From Closterium sp. Naga37s-1 (Eukaryota > Streptophyta > Zygnematophyceae > Desmidiales > Closteriaceae), in contig CANJKZ010000395.1 in assembly GCA_947471745.1 (NCBI GenBank), positions 585,001-649,000 of the forward strand: a stretch of 64,000 nucleotides of DNA, read 5' to 3'. The position numbers and the translations under genes were made by a program. Numbering within the stretch: the stretch's first letter is position 1; every line of letters begins with the position of its first letter. Of this stretch, positions 37,305 through 47,900 are shown piece after piece. The notes beneath the pieces were generated by a model that searched no databases, was not told where the DNA came from, and saw nothing but the letters and a program-made list of their open reading frames with translations.

Positions 37305-38065
37305 AGTTGCAGTAAGAGCAGTAGCATTAGTAGCAGCAGTAGCAGTGACAGTAGCAGTGGCGCGGCTCGGTAGGGCGGCGCGGCTCGGTAGGGCGGCGCG
37401 GCTCGGTAGGGCGGCGCGGTTCGGTAGGGCGGCGCGGCTCGGGCCGGGTGACGCGGTTCGGTGGGGCGGCTCGGCTCGGCTAGGCGGCGGCTACTCGAGG
37501 TGGGGCACGCGAGGGCGTGCAGGGCAGGGCGGGGCCGGTCCGCACGGGGCACGAAGTGGCGCGCTAGCGAGGGCGGGGCCGGTACACGAGGGGCACGCAA
37601 GGGCGCGCGGGTGGGTGTGGGCCGGTCGCACGGGGCACGAGGTGGCGGGCTAGCGAGGGCGGGGCCGGTACGCGAGGGGCACGCAAGGGCGCGCGGGTGG
37701 GTGTGGGCCGGTCGCACGGGGCACGCAAGGGCGCACGCTAAGGGGCGGGGCCGGTCCGTAAGAGGCACGCAAGGGCGCGCGGGGCAGCGAGTGCGCGGGG
37801 CCGAACGGGGCACGCAAGGGCGCGCGGGGCAGGTGACGCGCGTGGTGCTGCGCGGGTCGCACGCGAGGGCGTACGAGGTGAGCGGGGCCGATCGCACGGG
37901 GCACGCTAGGGCGTGCGGGCTAGGCGGGGCCGATCGCGAGAGGCGCGCTAGGGCGCGCGATAGTGAGGGAGAGAGTGAGGCGCTCGAGGGCGCGACTAGG
38001 CGAGGCGCGCTAGGGCGCGACTAAGCGGAAACGGTGGGCCCATACTATTCGGTCCTAGGTTACGA
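37305..38065 (-). repeat. GC-rich repetitive leader of A1
   Basis: Between the primer site and the gag start lie about 760 bases of extreme GC content. They hold 18-bp repeats (GGCGCGGCTCGGTAGG-like, 37364-37440) and longer degenerate repeats with GGGGCACGCAAGGGCGCGC and GGGCCGGT motifs (37500-37930). No protein is credible here. Confidence 0.8.
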
Positions 38066-38083
38066 CCTAGGCTCGCGATACCA
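38066..38083 (-). promoter_or_regulatory. Primer-binding site of A1
   Basis: On the minus strand, TGGTATCGCGAGCCTAGG directly follows the 5' LTR. TGGTATC is the usual start of the initiator-Met tRNA site of plant copia elements (TGGTATCAGAGC). The rest differs, so the exact tRNA is uncertain. Confidence 0.75.
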
Positions 38084-38218
38084 TGTTAGAAACTAAGAAC
38101 GAACGAGAATGAATGAACTTGCAGAATGTTGGGTACAAGTAGGAAACCCTAAGTTTGATGTACCCCCTATGGCTAAACCCACTATAGCCTAGGCAATATA
38201 AACATATAATGTTTGACA
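38084..38218 (-). repeat. 5' LTR of A1
   Basis: 135 bp, matching the 3' LTR except at three positions. This is unusually short for an autonomous element of 7.6 kb. Confidence 0.95.
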
Positions 38219-38223
38219 CCAAC

Positions 38224-38960
38224 TGGAAATTACCGGGCTGAAGTGTTTCGCCAACAGCGAATTGGTGACGCCGGACGAGGACGACGTCGAGCTGCGGGCA
38301 GAATTCCGCACGGCTCATCTGCTGACCTTCATGGTCATCTCGCGATGCTGCTCGCCGATGGAGCAGATCGCTCTGAAGCCGTGTCGACTTCGACTGGACG
38401 CCGGCCACCAGGCGTGGCGGTTCATCTTGTCGACGTCCCAGACGGTCGACGACCTCTACATCGGCCAGCTGGAGGAGCGCTTGACTCACCTGAGGATGGG
38501 CGAGCAGGAGTCGGCGACGGACTACTGCAACCGAGCTCGACGGATCCTCGCCGACATGCGGATGGTGGGCGTCGACTACTCGACGGCGTCCTACATCACG
38601 CACGTCGTCAAGGGACTGCCGAGCGGCTATAATCTGATGCGGCGGATGATGGCGATGCCCGGCGTGCGCGAGTCGCTGAACGAGGACACGCTGACAAGCC
38701 ACATCATCAAACTACGTCGCCCCGACAAAGCAGAGTCGTCAGCAGGGGCAACGCGGGAAGCAGCGCAGAGGTGGTAGCAGCGGTGGGCAGTCGGCGAAGG
38801 ATGCCGACAGGTCGAAATCGGCTCGGGACAACGTCCGCGACCACCTCTCCTTCGAGTGCCGCGATCGCGAAGAGAGTGACGACGACGACAAGGGAGGCCG
38901 CGGGAAGTCCGACGACGATCGTCGACGTGGAGATAACAAGCCGCGCAAGGAGAAGCAGAA
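38224..38960 (+). pseudogene. B1 gag, 3' part
   Basis: The frame continues from the insertion point through DEDDVELRAEFRTAHLLTFM, MGEQESATDYCNRARRILAD and SGYNLMRRMM. Compared with B2 about 75 bases are missing after HIIK (38708), shifting the frame. The CCHC zinc knuckle of B2 (CYICDAPNHLSYDC) has lost its first half; only HLSFEC remains near 38840. Gag is therefore non-functional. Confidence 0.85.
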
Positions 38961-39039
38961 GTCGAAGTCGACGCCGCCGATGTAGGACGCCGACTCCTCT
39001 GCTGGCAAAGGTCGAGGCGACGGGGAGGCGTCGTGCTCG

Positions 39040-42000
39040 ATGGTCGGCGTCGTAGAGTCGACCGTTTCTCTGGGGCCGGAGGCCGGCGAGGACTTCAAGG
39101 CGGTCGCGGTCGCCGTGCAAGTGAACCCGATGGTGGTGCTTCTCGACATCGGGTGTTCCCACCATCTGATGGGGACGAAGGAGGCGTTCGTCGAGATGAA
39201 GCCTGGAGGCGACGTCAATCATGTGCGTGGCTTCAACGGGGCGCTGCAGAACGTTGAAGGCTGTGGCATAGTCGCTCTGCAAGGGGAGACTGGGAAGCAG
39301 ATTCTCGTTCCCGACGTACTCTACGTCCCGGGCGTGCAGGCAAACCTGCTTTCTGCGGGCCAGCTGAAGGACAGCGGCGTGAAGTTGCAAGATGTCGGTG
39401 ACGAAATGCTGCTCGGCTCGGCGGCGGGGGACATCCTTGGTCGGGCAAAGTATACCGGCTGGGTCCTCTGCACCGACCTTCGACCTTGCTCGCAAAAGTC
39501 GATGTCGGCCCCGGCAGAGGTGGTGGCTCTGCGGACGATCGCCTCGACGACGAAGTGGACCCCGGACATTTCGCACGCTCGGCTTGCGCACGTCGGCGTC
39601 GACACGATCAAGAGCTCGGCGCTGCCGTGTGCCTCCTGCGTAGGCGGCAAGCTTGCGTGGCACACCTTCCTCGACCAAGGATCAGATGCAGAGAATGCGC
39701 TCGACGTGGTTCACATCGACCTCTGCAGGCCGTTTCGAGTGGCCGCAAGCGATGGCAGCCTCTACTTTCATTTGCTGAAAGACAAGGAAGACTCGCTATG
39801 TGTGGGTCAGGCCGATCGCAAAGAAGAGCGACGCGCTGGTCGTCTTCGAATAGTGGCTGAAGCTAGTGGAGCGGCAGACGTCGAAGACGGTGAAAATGTT
39901 GCGTTGTGACCGCGGAGGAGAGTTCCTCGGTCGGGCCTTCACCGAACTCATCGAAGACAAGGGCATCCTCCACAACCTAACGTGCCCCTATACTCCGCAT
40001 CAGAATGGGATGGCGGAGCGGGAGATGCGTACGGTCATCGAGACCGTGCGGACGATGTTGCTTCATATGGGCGTGAAGCACCATTGGTGGCACCTTGCTC
40101 TACGACAGTCCCCCTGGGTGCGCAACTGCCTCGAACGGGCATCTCTACCTTCGGGGACGATGCCGCACGAGCTGCTGTTCGAGAAGAAACCGGACCTGAC
40201 GCTGGCGCGCATGTGGGGCTGCATGGTGCAGTTCATGGTCCCCGAGCAGCAGCGCGGCGGGAAGCTGGCGCCGAAGGCCCGGTGGGGCCTTCATCTCGGT
40301 GTGTGGCCGGAGAGCAAGGGCTGGGAGGTGCTCGACCTCACCGACAACAAGGCGGTGACGACCGTAGAGGCCATCTTCTACGAAACAATGTCGCTGGAGG
40401 TGTGGAAGGCAGATCACGGCTTAGTTTTGACGCGGAAACCTGCTGTCGCGACGACGGATCCCTCGTTGACGAAGACCCCTTTCCTTGTCGTCGAGGACGA
40501 CGACACCGAGGACGTCACTCCTCCCTCTGCTCCCACTTTTGCCTCCCCTCTGCCCCTTGCCGCTGATGTGCCAAAGTCGACGTTGCCGTTGGCCATCGGC
40601 GATGACGGGAGCATCTTCGAAGCCGGCCTGTGGCATCGCCGGTGGCCGACGTGACGAGATGCACCTCGGTGGCCACGCGCAGAAGCTGCTGACGACAGGG
40701 GAGCGCCGGGAAGAAAAGTCGTTGGCAGAGACGAAGTCGGCAGAGGAGCCGCCGGCTGAGGAGACGACGGCAGAGGAGAAGCTGGTAAAGGAGAAGTCGG
40801 TAAAGGAGCCGACGGCAGAGGACCAGCTCGACGATGGCGCATCAAGCGACGTCGTAAAAGTCCTTGGTGGCGAGAAAGGGGAGATGTCGGTAGGGGAGCA
40901 ATCCGACGATAGTGACGTGGTGGAAGTCCCGGTCGAAAAATTGAAGCCGAGGCGTTCTACCTGCTCCAACCTCGGCAAGCCCGCAGAAAAGCTGAGCTAC
41001 CATGCCTGTCTGCCATCGACCTCCTACAGCACGCTGCTCGACGACGCAGAGGCCGACGTCGACCTGCCCGAGCTTGACCCCGACATGCATACTGACCCGG
41101 AGCACCGCTGGGACATCACGACGATGACGGTTAAGGAGGTGTTGGCGAGCTGGAAGGGGAAGGCGGTGAAGGCCGCCATGGACGAGGAGATCAAGAGCCT
41201 CATCGCCAACGGGACGTGGGAGCTGGTCGAGCGTCCGCGCGGTGTCAACATCATGAAGAACCGTTGGGTGCTCATGACGGAGTATCACATCGATGACACG
41301 GTCGCCCGCGAGAAGGCCCGCCTAGTCGTAAAATGCTTCACGCAGGTGTACGGCGCCGACTACGGCGAGACGTACGCGCCGATGGGGAGCTACGTAACTC
41401 TGCGGATCTTCCGCAGCATCGTAGCAGTCCTCGACCTGCACCTGATGTAGCTTGACATGAAGAACGCGTTCCTGCAGAGCAAGCTCGACTCTGTGCTCTA
41501 CATGTACCAGCCGGACTACTACAACGACGGGACGGGCCGAGTGTGCAAGCTGCTGAAGAGCCTCTATGGGCTGAAGCAGTCGCTGCTGTGGTAAAAGGCG
41601 CTCGACGACGTGCTGACTGGCGCCGACTGGAAGAAGAGCCAGGTCGACGAGGCCCTCTACTTCAAGGTCGGCAATGATGGGGTAGCGTGCTGGGTGCTCG
41701 TCTACATCGACGACCTGCTCACCGCCAGCAGTAGCAGTGCGATGCTGAAGGAGCTGAAGGAGCTGCTGGAGGCTGCCTTTGAGCTGCACGAAATCAGCCC
41801 GGTCGAGAAGTATCTCGGGCTGGAAATCGTGCGTGATCGATCTGCTCGGAAGTTGTGGCTTCACCAGCAGGCTGACGTCGACAAGCTGCGACGGCGGTTC
41901 ATCGACGAGGAGCAGACCGGGCGGATCCCGAAGACGCCGGTCTCCGTCAACGCCTATGCAGAGCTGACTATCGACGACGAGGAGGCGCAGTCACGCGAAG

Positions 42001-42692
42001 AGGAAGAATACCGGCAGAAGGTAGGCTCGCTGCAGTTTGCGGCGACCACGACGAGGCCGGACATTGCCTTCGCGTGCAGCAAGCTGGGGAGTGGCCTGAC
42101 AGTGCGGAGTGGCAACCACTGGCGCGAGGTCGACCGTTGTCTGCACTACCTCGCCGACACCCGCAACGCTGCCCTAGGATTCGGCGGTGGACCAGGGTCG
42201 CTGTGCCTGGTCGGCTATGCAGACGCCGACGACACTGGTGACAAGCAGAACCGCAGCAGCATGAATGGATATGTGTTTGTCTTCGGCGGGACCGCCGTCT
42301 TCTGGACGAGTCAGCGCATCAAATGCGCGACGCTCTCGTCGGCCGAGTCAGAGTACGCCGCGGCCACGGAAGCCGGCAAGGAGACTCGTCGTCTCCGCTT
42401 CCTCCTTGCAGAGTTCCAGCTGCTCGACGCTGGGAAGCTGACCATGCTGCACGTAGACATCCAGTCACCTATCACGGTTGCAGAGAGCCTAGGGCTCAAG
42501 GGCAACCTCAAGCACATGGAGCGACGCTACGCCTGGCTGCAGCAGATGGTGAAGCGCGGGAAGATTGCTCTGCAGTACATCCCGACCACCGAGCAGCCGG
42601 CCGACTTTCTGGCTTTCAACCGGTGCTCCGTCGCAATCGGCCAAGTGCGTCTGGCCGACGTCGGCGACGGTGATGACAACGTGCAGCAGTAG
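39040..42692 (+). pseudogene. B1 pol: protease, integrase, RT, RNase H (broken)
   Basis: Protease: VVLLDIGCSHHLMG near 39134, where the catalytic D-T/S-G is now D-I-G. Integrase: HARLAHVGVDTIKSS and CASCVGGK (zinc site), then VVHIDLC, LRCDRGGEF and NGMAEREM (catalytic D, D, E) to about 40080. RT: KNRWVLMTEYHI, LDMKNAFLQSKLD and the active site VYIDDLL near 41704. RNase H: YADADDTGDKQNRSS ... SSAESEYAA. Breaks include a frame change near 39855-39900, a TAG at 41448, where B2 has CAG, and a TAA near 41594. The last domain lacks the B2-like C-terminal tail (F-L-T-K-A-L). Confidence 0.9.
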
Positions 42693-42830
42693 GTGCCTGC
42701 ATGGCTGGTTTGGTGAACGGCGTGCTGTGTGTAGTGTGCACGCCGAAGCAGTATCCCCCTTGTACTCTATCCCTCTGGGTTTTGGGTGGACCTTGTATGT
42801 GGGTGCCCAAGCGTGAGCTGGGCAGGGGAG

Positions 42831-43663
42831 TGTCGAATAGAAAGGCCCCGCCCTCGCTTGGGCGCAGCCGATCTCGCCGTCGACGCATAGTCACTCGACA
42901 AAGTAGTCGCCGAGTAGGCTTCTGCTGGTCAACGGAGGTGATGGTCGAGCAGCTCCTGCTCGGCGAGATTCGGTCGACACCTTCTACGGGAGTCGCTGGT
43001 CGACGACAGCGGTCGTCGACGAGTCCGTCGAGAGGCTCTGCGCGACGAGTCCGTCGAGAGGGTCTGCGCGAGTCCGTCGAGAGGCTCTGCGCGATGAGTC
43101 CATCGACGAGCTCTGCGCGAACCAACCGGCCGAAGCTACTCGACTGCAAAGGTCACAGATGTGCGCGAACTTCGCCTCAGGAGGTTTTTCGCCAAGTCAA
43201 CCTGCGGAACGGCATCACGTGCTCGACGGTGCATGGCTGGCGAAACTGTCGACACGTGTTCTATCTGGCACCTGCGCAATGTGCCTGGCGACACGACCGT
43301 CTATCTGCACCTACTTGGTAGGTGTGCACATGCGCAGATGTTCACCTGCCTCTGCAACGCTGGCAGACCGCTGCGGTGCAACGCTGGCATAACTACTCTG
43401 CTGCAACGTTGGCAAGCCGCTCTTCTGGTGCGCTGGCAGAGTTCGCCCTACAGAGGGCTTGCTAGGTGTTGCAATGCCATTCTAGCTATATCGGCTTGCA
43501 TGCCTCATTGTACTCAATCGTCCTTTCAATTTCTAGTGAAACTCTTGCCAAATTTCTTAGTGAACACAGCAAGTAGTGAGAACGCTAGTAGAACGCTACG
43601 ATCACTCGCACAACCCCGTGCCTTCTTCCGTAGTCCACTCCCGTTGTGTAGTGACTCTCCGCA
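42831..43663 (+). repeat. 3' LTR of B1
   Basis: 833 bp, TGTCGAA...CCGCA, preceded by a polypurine tract GGGCAGGGGAG (42820-42830) and followed by the TSD AAAGG. Confidence 0.93.
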
Positions 43664-43668
43664 AAAGG

Positions 43669-44027
43669 GAGGGGCTCGGGACGGGCGAGGGGATCATGAA
43701 ACACCAGAGGAAGAGACGGGTGTCGTTCGGGGACTCGTCCTTAAACGGAAGTTTTGGGGTAGAAAATGGATAGGGGACGAGGGGATCGCATGACTCCCTT
43801 GCGCATTTCTTGGTCGCTTGGCATTTTGTTTTTATCCGTGCAACAACCAAACAAAAATAGAAAGGAAGCCTGGGTAAAATGTGGCCAGAAAATCTTCTAT
43901 TTCACATATGAGAGACGCGCTACTTTCCACGGTTTTTCCCCGTGGAGTAGGGACTCTCGCGGGGAGCAGAAATTGTTGTATCCGACCCTCCTAGTGGGCA
44001 GTTGGAAGTTGACCCTGCGCCTAATGT
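43669..44027. other. Spacer between elements B1 and B2
   Basis: About 360 bp of non-element sequence with no recognised gene. It is the original left flank of the B2 insertion. Confidence 0.6.
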
Positions 44028-44581
44028 TGTGTTGTCGAAGAGAAAGGCCCCGCCCTCGCTTGGGCGCAGCCGATCTCGCCGTCGACGAGGAGTCCTTGAC
44101 GGATTGGTCGTCGAAGTGGGCTTCTGCAGCTCGACGGAAGTAGCAGTCGAGCAGGCTCTGCCCGACGGAATTTGGTCGACATAGTCGACAGGCAGCGCTG
44201 GTCAAAGTCAGCGGTCGAGGAGGCCCGTCGAGGAGCGATGGTCGACGAGGTCCGTCGAGGAGCGCTGGTCGACGAAGCTCCGTTCGAGCTTGCGTCGAAG
44301 AGCTCCGTTCGAGCGATGGTCAAAGAGCCACGTCGAAGAGCTCTGGTCGACGAGCTCTGCGCGACGAGCTCTGGTCGACGAGCTTTAGTCGACGAGCTCT
44401 GGTTGACGAGCTCTGCTCGGCGAACGCTGTTTGACCGAGCGGGGTCGGGCTTTTCGACCGAACTCGCAGAGGTGTGCGAAATTCTGCGGATGTGTGCGAA
44501 ACTTTGCCCAGGAGGATTTGGCGAAGTTCGACCTGCGGAACGGCATCACGTGGTCGACGGTGCGCACCTGGCGAAACCGAC

Positions 44582-44717
44582 TGTCAGAAATAGGAATGAA
44601 GAAAAAAATGACTAGAATGACAGCAGTACAGGGTTTGTATAGCAAAACCTAATTGGGCTGTACCCCATAAGGAGTGCCCCACTACAGCCGAGAGCATATA
44701 AATGCATAGTTCTGACA
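44582..44717 (-). repeat. 3' LTR of A2
   Basis: 136 bp, beginning TGTCAGAA and ending TTCTGACA. It shares length, terminal bases, a GTACCCC block and an internal TATAAA-like stretch with the A1 LTR, but is clearly diverged from it. Confidence 0.9.
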
Positions 44718-44931
44718 CACCCCCATAGGCAAAGTGGGGGACAAGCAAGAGAACGAAGCAAGGCCAAGCTCAGGGTGGATCACAACGTCACCACGCAGTC
44801 CGAGCACAAGCAAATGGCCACAAGGCCTGTCCACATGCAGAGTTATATAAAGGAGAACAAGCAGTACAGTGATCACAACCTAGCAAGTGTAAGCATGCAG
44901 GTATAAGTATATAGATCACAGTACAAGCAAG

Positions 44932-47900
44932 TCAAGAAGTGAGCAAGTGAGGCCAAGTAGGCACAAGGCCTAGAACAGTACAGAAACGCTGATGATCACA
45001 AGGCTGAAGTGGCTTGGTGAAGATATCAGCAGTGTTGGCCTGAGAGGCCACGTAAACAAGACGAAGCTGACCACGCTGCTGCAACTCTCGAGCAAGGAAG
45101 TAGCGCAGAGCGATGTGCTTCGTTCTGTGCTCCAGTCTGTGCTCCTGACACAAGGCAATCATGGCCTTGTTGTCGACGTACAGAACTGGAGGAGAACGAG
45201 GCGGCTCTCTCAAGTCGGTCAGCAGGTAGGTGAGCCAGCGTAACTCCTGTGCAGCCATGGCCCCTGCGTAGATCTCAGAAACACAACTGGAGCTGAGAAC
45301 TGAAGACGAGCGGGTAGACCGCCAAGAAACAGAGCCAGAGCCAAGGCTGAAGGTGTAACCCTGTGATGATCGCTGCGTAGCCAAGTCGTCAACCCAAGAA
45401 GCTTCTGCGTGACCAGTGAGGACAACTCGAGCCCGTCCTCCAAGCACGAGCCCCATGCCCGACGTACTGCACAAGTAGCACATCACCCTCTTAGCGGCCT
45501 TCCAGTGCTCTGGTCGGTGTCTCCCGGGCGCAACGTAGCGAGCCAGGATGCTAAGAGGGTAAGCAAGGTCAGGTCGAGTGCAGGTCATCAGGTACATGAG
45601 GCAGCCCACAAGCTCTGGATATGGGCCACTCGGCTCTACGGACTCATCCGAAGGCAGAGCTGAGAGCGAGTGACCGGTAGGCAGAGGAGTGGCATGTGGC
45701 GAGGAGTACTCGAAGCCGAAGCGCTGAAGGACCTGCTGCACCATGTGTGACTGAGTCAAGGTAATGGTGCGCCGTGCTCTATCCCGGGTGATCTGCAAGC
45801 CAAGATAGTTGCGCAGCTCACCCAGGTCTGTGCACGTGTGTCTCTTCTGCAGCTCCGACTTCACGTGGGCCAGTCCGGCAGTGTCAGCAGTGGCAAAGAC
45901 CAAGTCGTCGACGTACACGAGGATGTGGAACGGCGGCAGAGAAGTGTCGGTGCGTAGAAACAGCGACAGGTCAGCAGTCAAAGGAGCAAACCCAAGAGCC
46001 GCAAGCGTCGTCCTCAGTGTGTCGTGCCAGTCGCGAGGCGCCTGGCGGAGACCGTAGACTGGCCGCCGGAGGCTCCACTGGGTACCAGGAGGGAACGACC
46101 CACTGAAGCCAGGTGGGCGGCGCAGCCAGATCTCCTCGTGCAGGCCGCCCTGTAGGAAAGCAGTGCTGAAGTCAAGAGAGTGAAGCTCGTAGTCACGCTG
46201 AGCGGCGACGTGCAGTCTGCCCCCTGTAGGTAGCACCTCCCAACTTTATACGCATGGATGATCGCGAGCGCCTCCTTGTCGTGGTGGTCATCTTCGGGGT
46301 AGGGGAGAAGGTCTGGAAGAAGTCAACTCCCTCTCGCTGACTGAAGCCTCGTGCAACGTAACGCGCCTTGAAGACAGGCGGAGAACCCGGCGGCCGCTTC
46401 ACCCTGAAAATCCACATGCCACTGACGATGTTCGCCCCAGGTGGGGGAACCTCGTCGAAGTAAGTGCCTGTGGACTTCCAGGATGCCATCTCTGCGTCCA
46501 TGGCTATCTGCCACTGAGAGGAGTAGGGACCCTCTATCGCCTCTGCGTAAGAGCACGTGGTCGGGATGTCTGGTGCATCCGGGTCTCCCTCAGGGGCGAT
46601 CAGCATGGACACGAGATGAGGTACAGCAGCTGCAAAACACTCAAGAGCACACTCACCCCCGACGGACGGAGGACAGACAGACTCAGACTCAGCAACAAGA
46701 CTAGCGGCGTAGTCTAGACGACAGGCGGCAGCAAAGTCAACCAGCTCAGCAACTAGGGCAGACGCAGCAGTGGACTCAAACGAAGGGTCAGTGACAACAA
46801 TGGCTAGAAGACGCGTGACAGTAGGACTGGCAGCACGAGCAAGGTCTGACGGCGGGTCAGCAATGTCAGGAAGAGAGGACGCAGGAGGAGACGGCAGAGG
46901 GACACGCTGTGGAACAGAGGAAGGACGAAGTGCCGTCTGGTGCGTGCCTGGGACAGGAGGAGGACGCGGACGCGGAACACGACGACCCGTGCGGACAGCG
47001 CGAACAGGCGACGCAGGACCAGACTCAGGCTCACGACGCTCCGTAAGACCTCTAGTCGGCCCAGAGTAAGGAGAAGGACCAGGCAGTGGAGATTCTGGCT
47101 GTAACTGCGACTGCGACTGGTCAGGTGGTGGACACAGTAAGGGAGGAGTAGGACCGGTAGAAGGCGGGAGGCCAAGAACCTGCTGAAGGAGTGGAACGAA
47201 GTACGGTCGCGGCCGCGCAGCGCCTCCAGAACCAGCAGAGACAGCACCAGCACCCCCGACTCCAGGGTCTCCAGCTCCAACTCCCGCAGCACCAGCAGCT
47301 CCAGCACCTCCAGCAGCTCCAGCTCCAGCAGCACCTCCAGCAGCAACAGCTCCAGCGCCTCCAGCTCCAACTCCTGCAGCACCACCAGCTCCAGTAGCTC
47401 CAGTACCTCCAGTACGAGCACCTCCAGGACCAGCGGCTCCAGCACCTCCAGCAGCTCCAGCACCAGCAGTACCTCCAGCAGCTCCAGCTCCAGCAGCTCC
47501 AGTACCTCCAGGACGAGCACCTCCGGAAGCTCCAGCACCAGTAGGACCTCCAGCAGCTCCAGCTCCAGCAGCACCTCCAGCTCCAGCACCTCCTCCAGCA
47601 GCAGCAGCACCACCAGCCCCGGCAGCTCCAGTACCCGCAGTACGAGGACCTCCAGAACCTCCGTCACCACCGGCAGTAGCAGGACCACTCTGAGGGCGGT
47701 AGTAGGAAGCGTACCACTCGCGAAGCTGCTGTGGCGAGAGAGGCTCCCACTGGGGAGACGCAGCACCACCGAGCTCAACACCCCCAGACTCCGGACCAGC
47801 TCCAGCAGCTCCGGCACCTCCAGGAGCAGCAGCACCAGCGCCTCCAGGGTCTCCAGCTCCAGCAGCACCACGCCGAAGCCGGCAGCGCCAGTCGTACCAC

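Larger units (their letters stand above)
30644..38218 (-). mobile_element. Ty1/copia element A1, nested in B1 gag, minus strand
   Basis: Both LTRs are 135 bp (30644-30778 and 38084-38218) and differ at three positions. The 5-bp TSD CCAAC is exact at 30639-30643 and 38219-38223. A nearly intact gag-pol frame runs from 37304 to 31012 on the minus strand. Low LTR divergence against the clearly higher divergence of the host B1 LTRs fits a later insertion. The total length is 7,575 bp. Confidence 0.96.
29169..43663 (+). mobile_element. Ty1/copia element B1 (hosts nested element A1)
   Basis: LTRs start TGTCGAA and end CTCTCCGCA. The 5' LTR is 29169-29999 and the 3' LTR 42831-43663. The 5-bp TSD AAAGG is exact at 29164-29168 and 43664-43668. 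Removing A1 (30644-38218 plus one CCAAC) leaves about 6.9 kb. The order gag, protease, integrase, RT, RNase H defines Ty1/copia. The two LTRs differ at several per cent in their first 85 bases (seven changes). The coding region has several stops and frameshifts, so it is inactive. Confidence 0.93.

Noticed and set aside
37204..38024. Long Arg/Gly-rich and Pro/Arg-rich frames in the A1 leader
   Set aside because: Extreme GC repeats keep frames open; the sequence lies between primer site and gag where coding is not expected.
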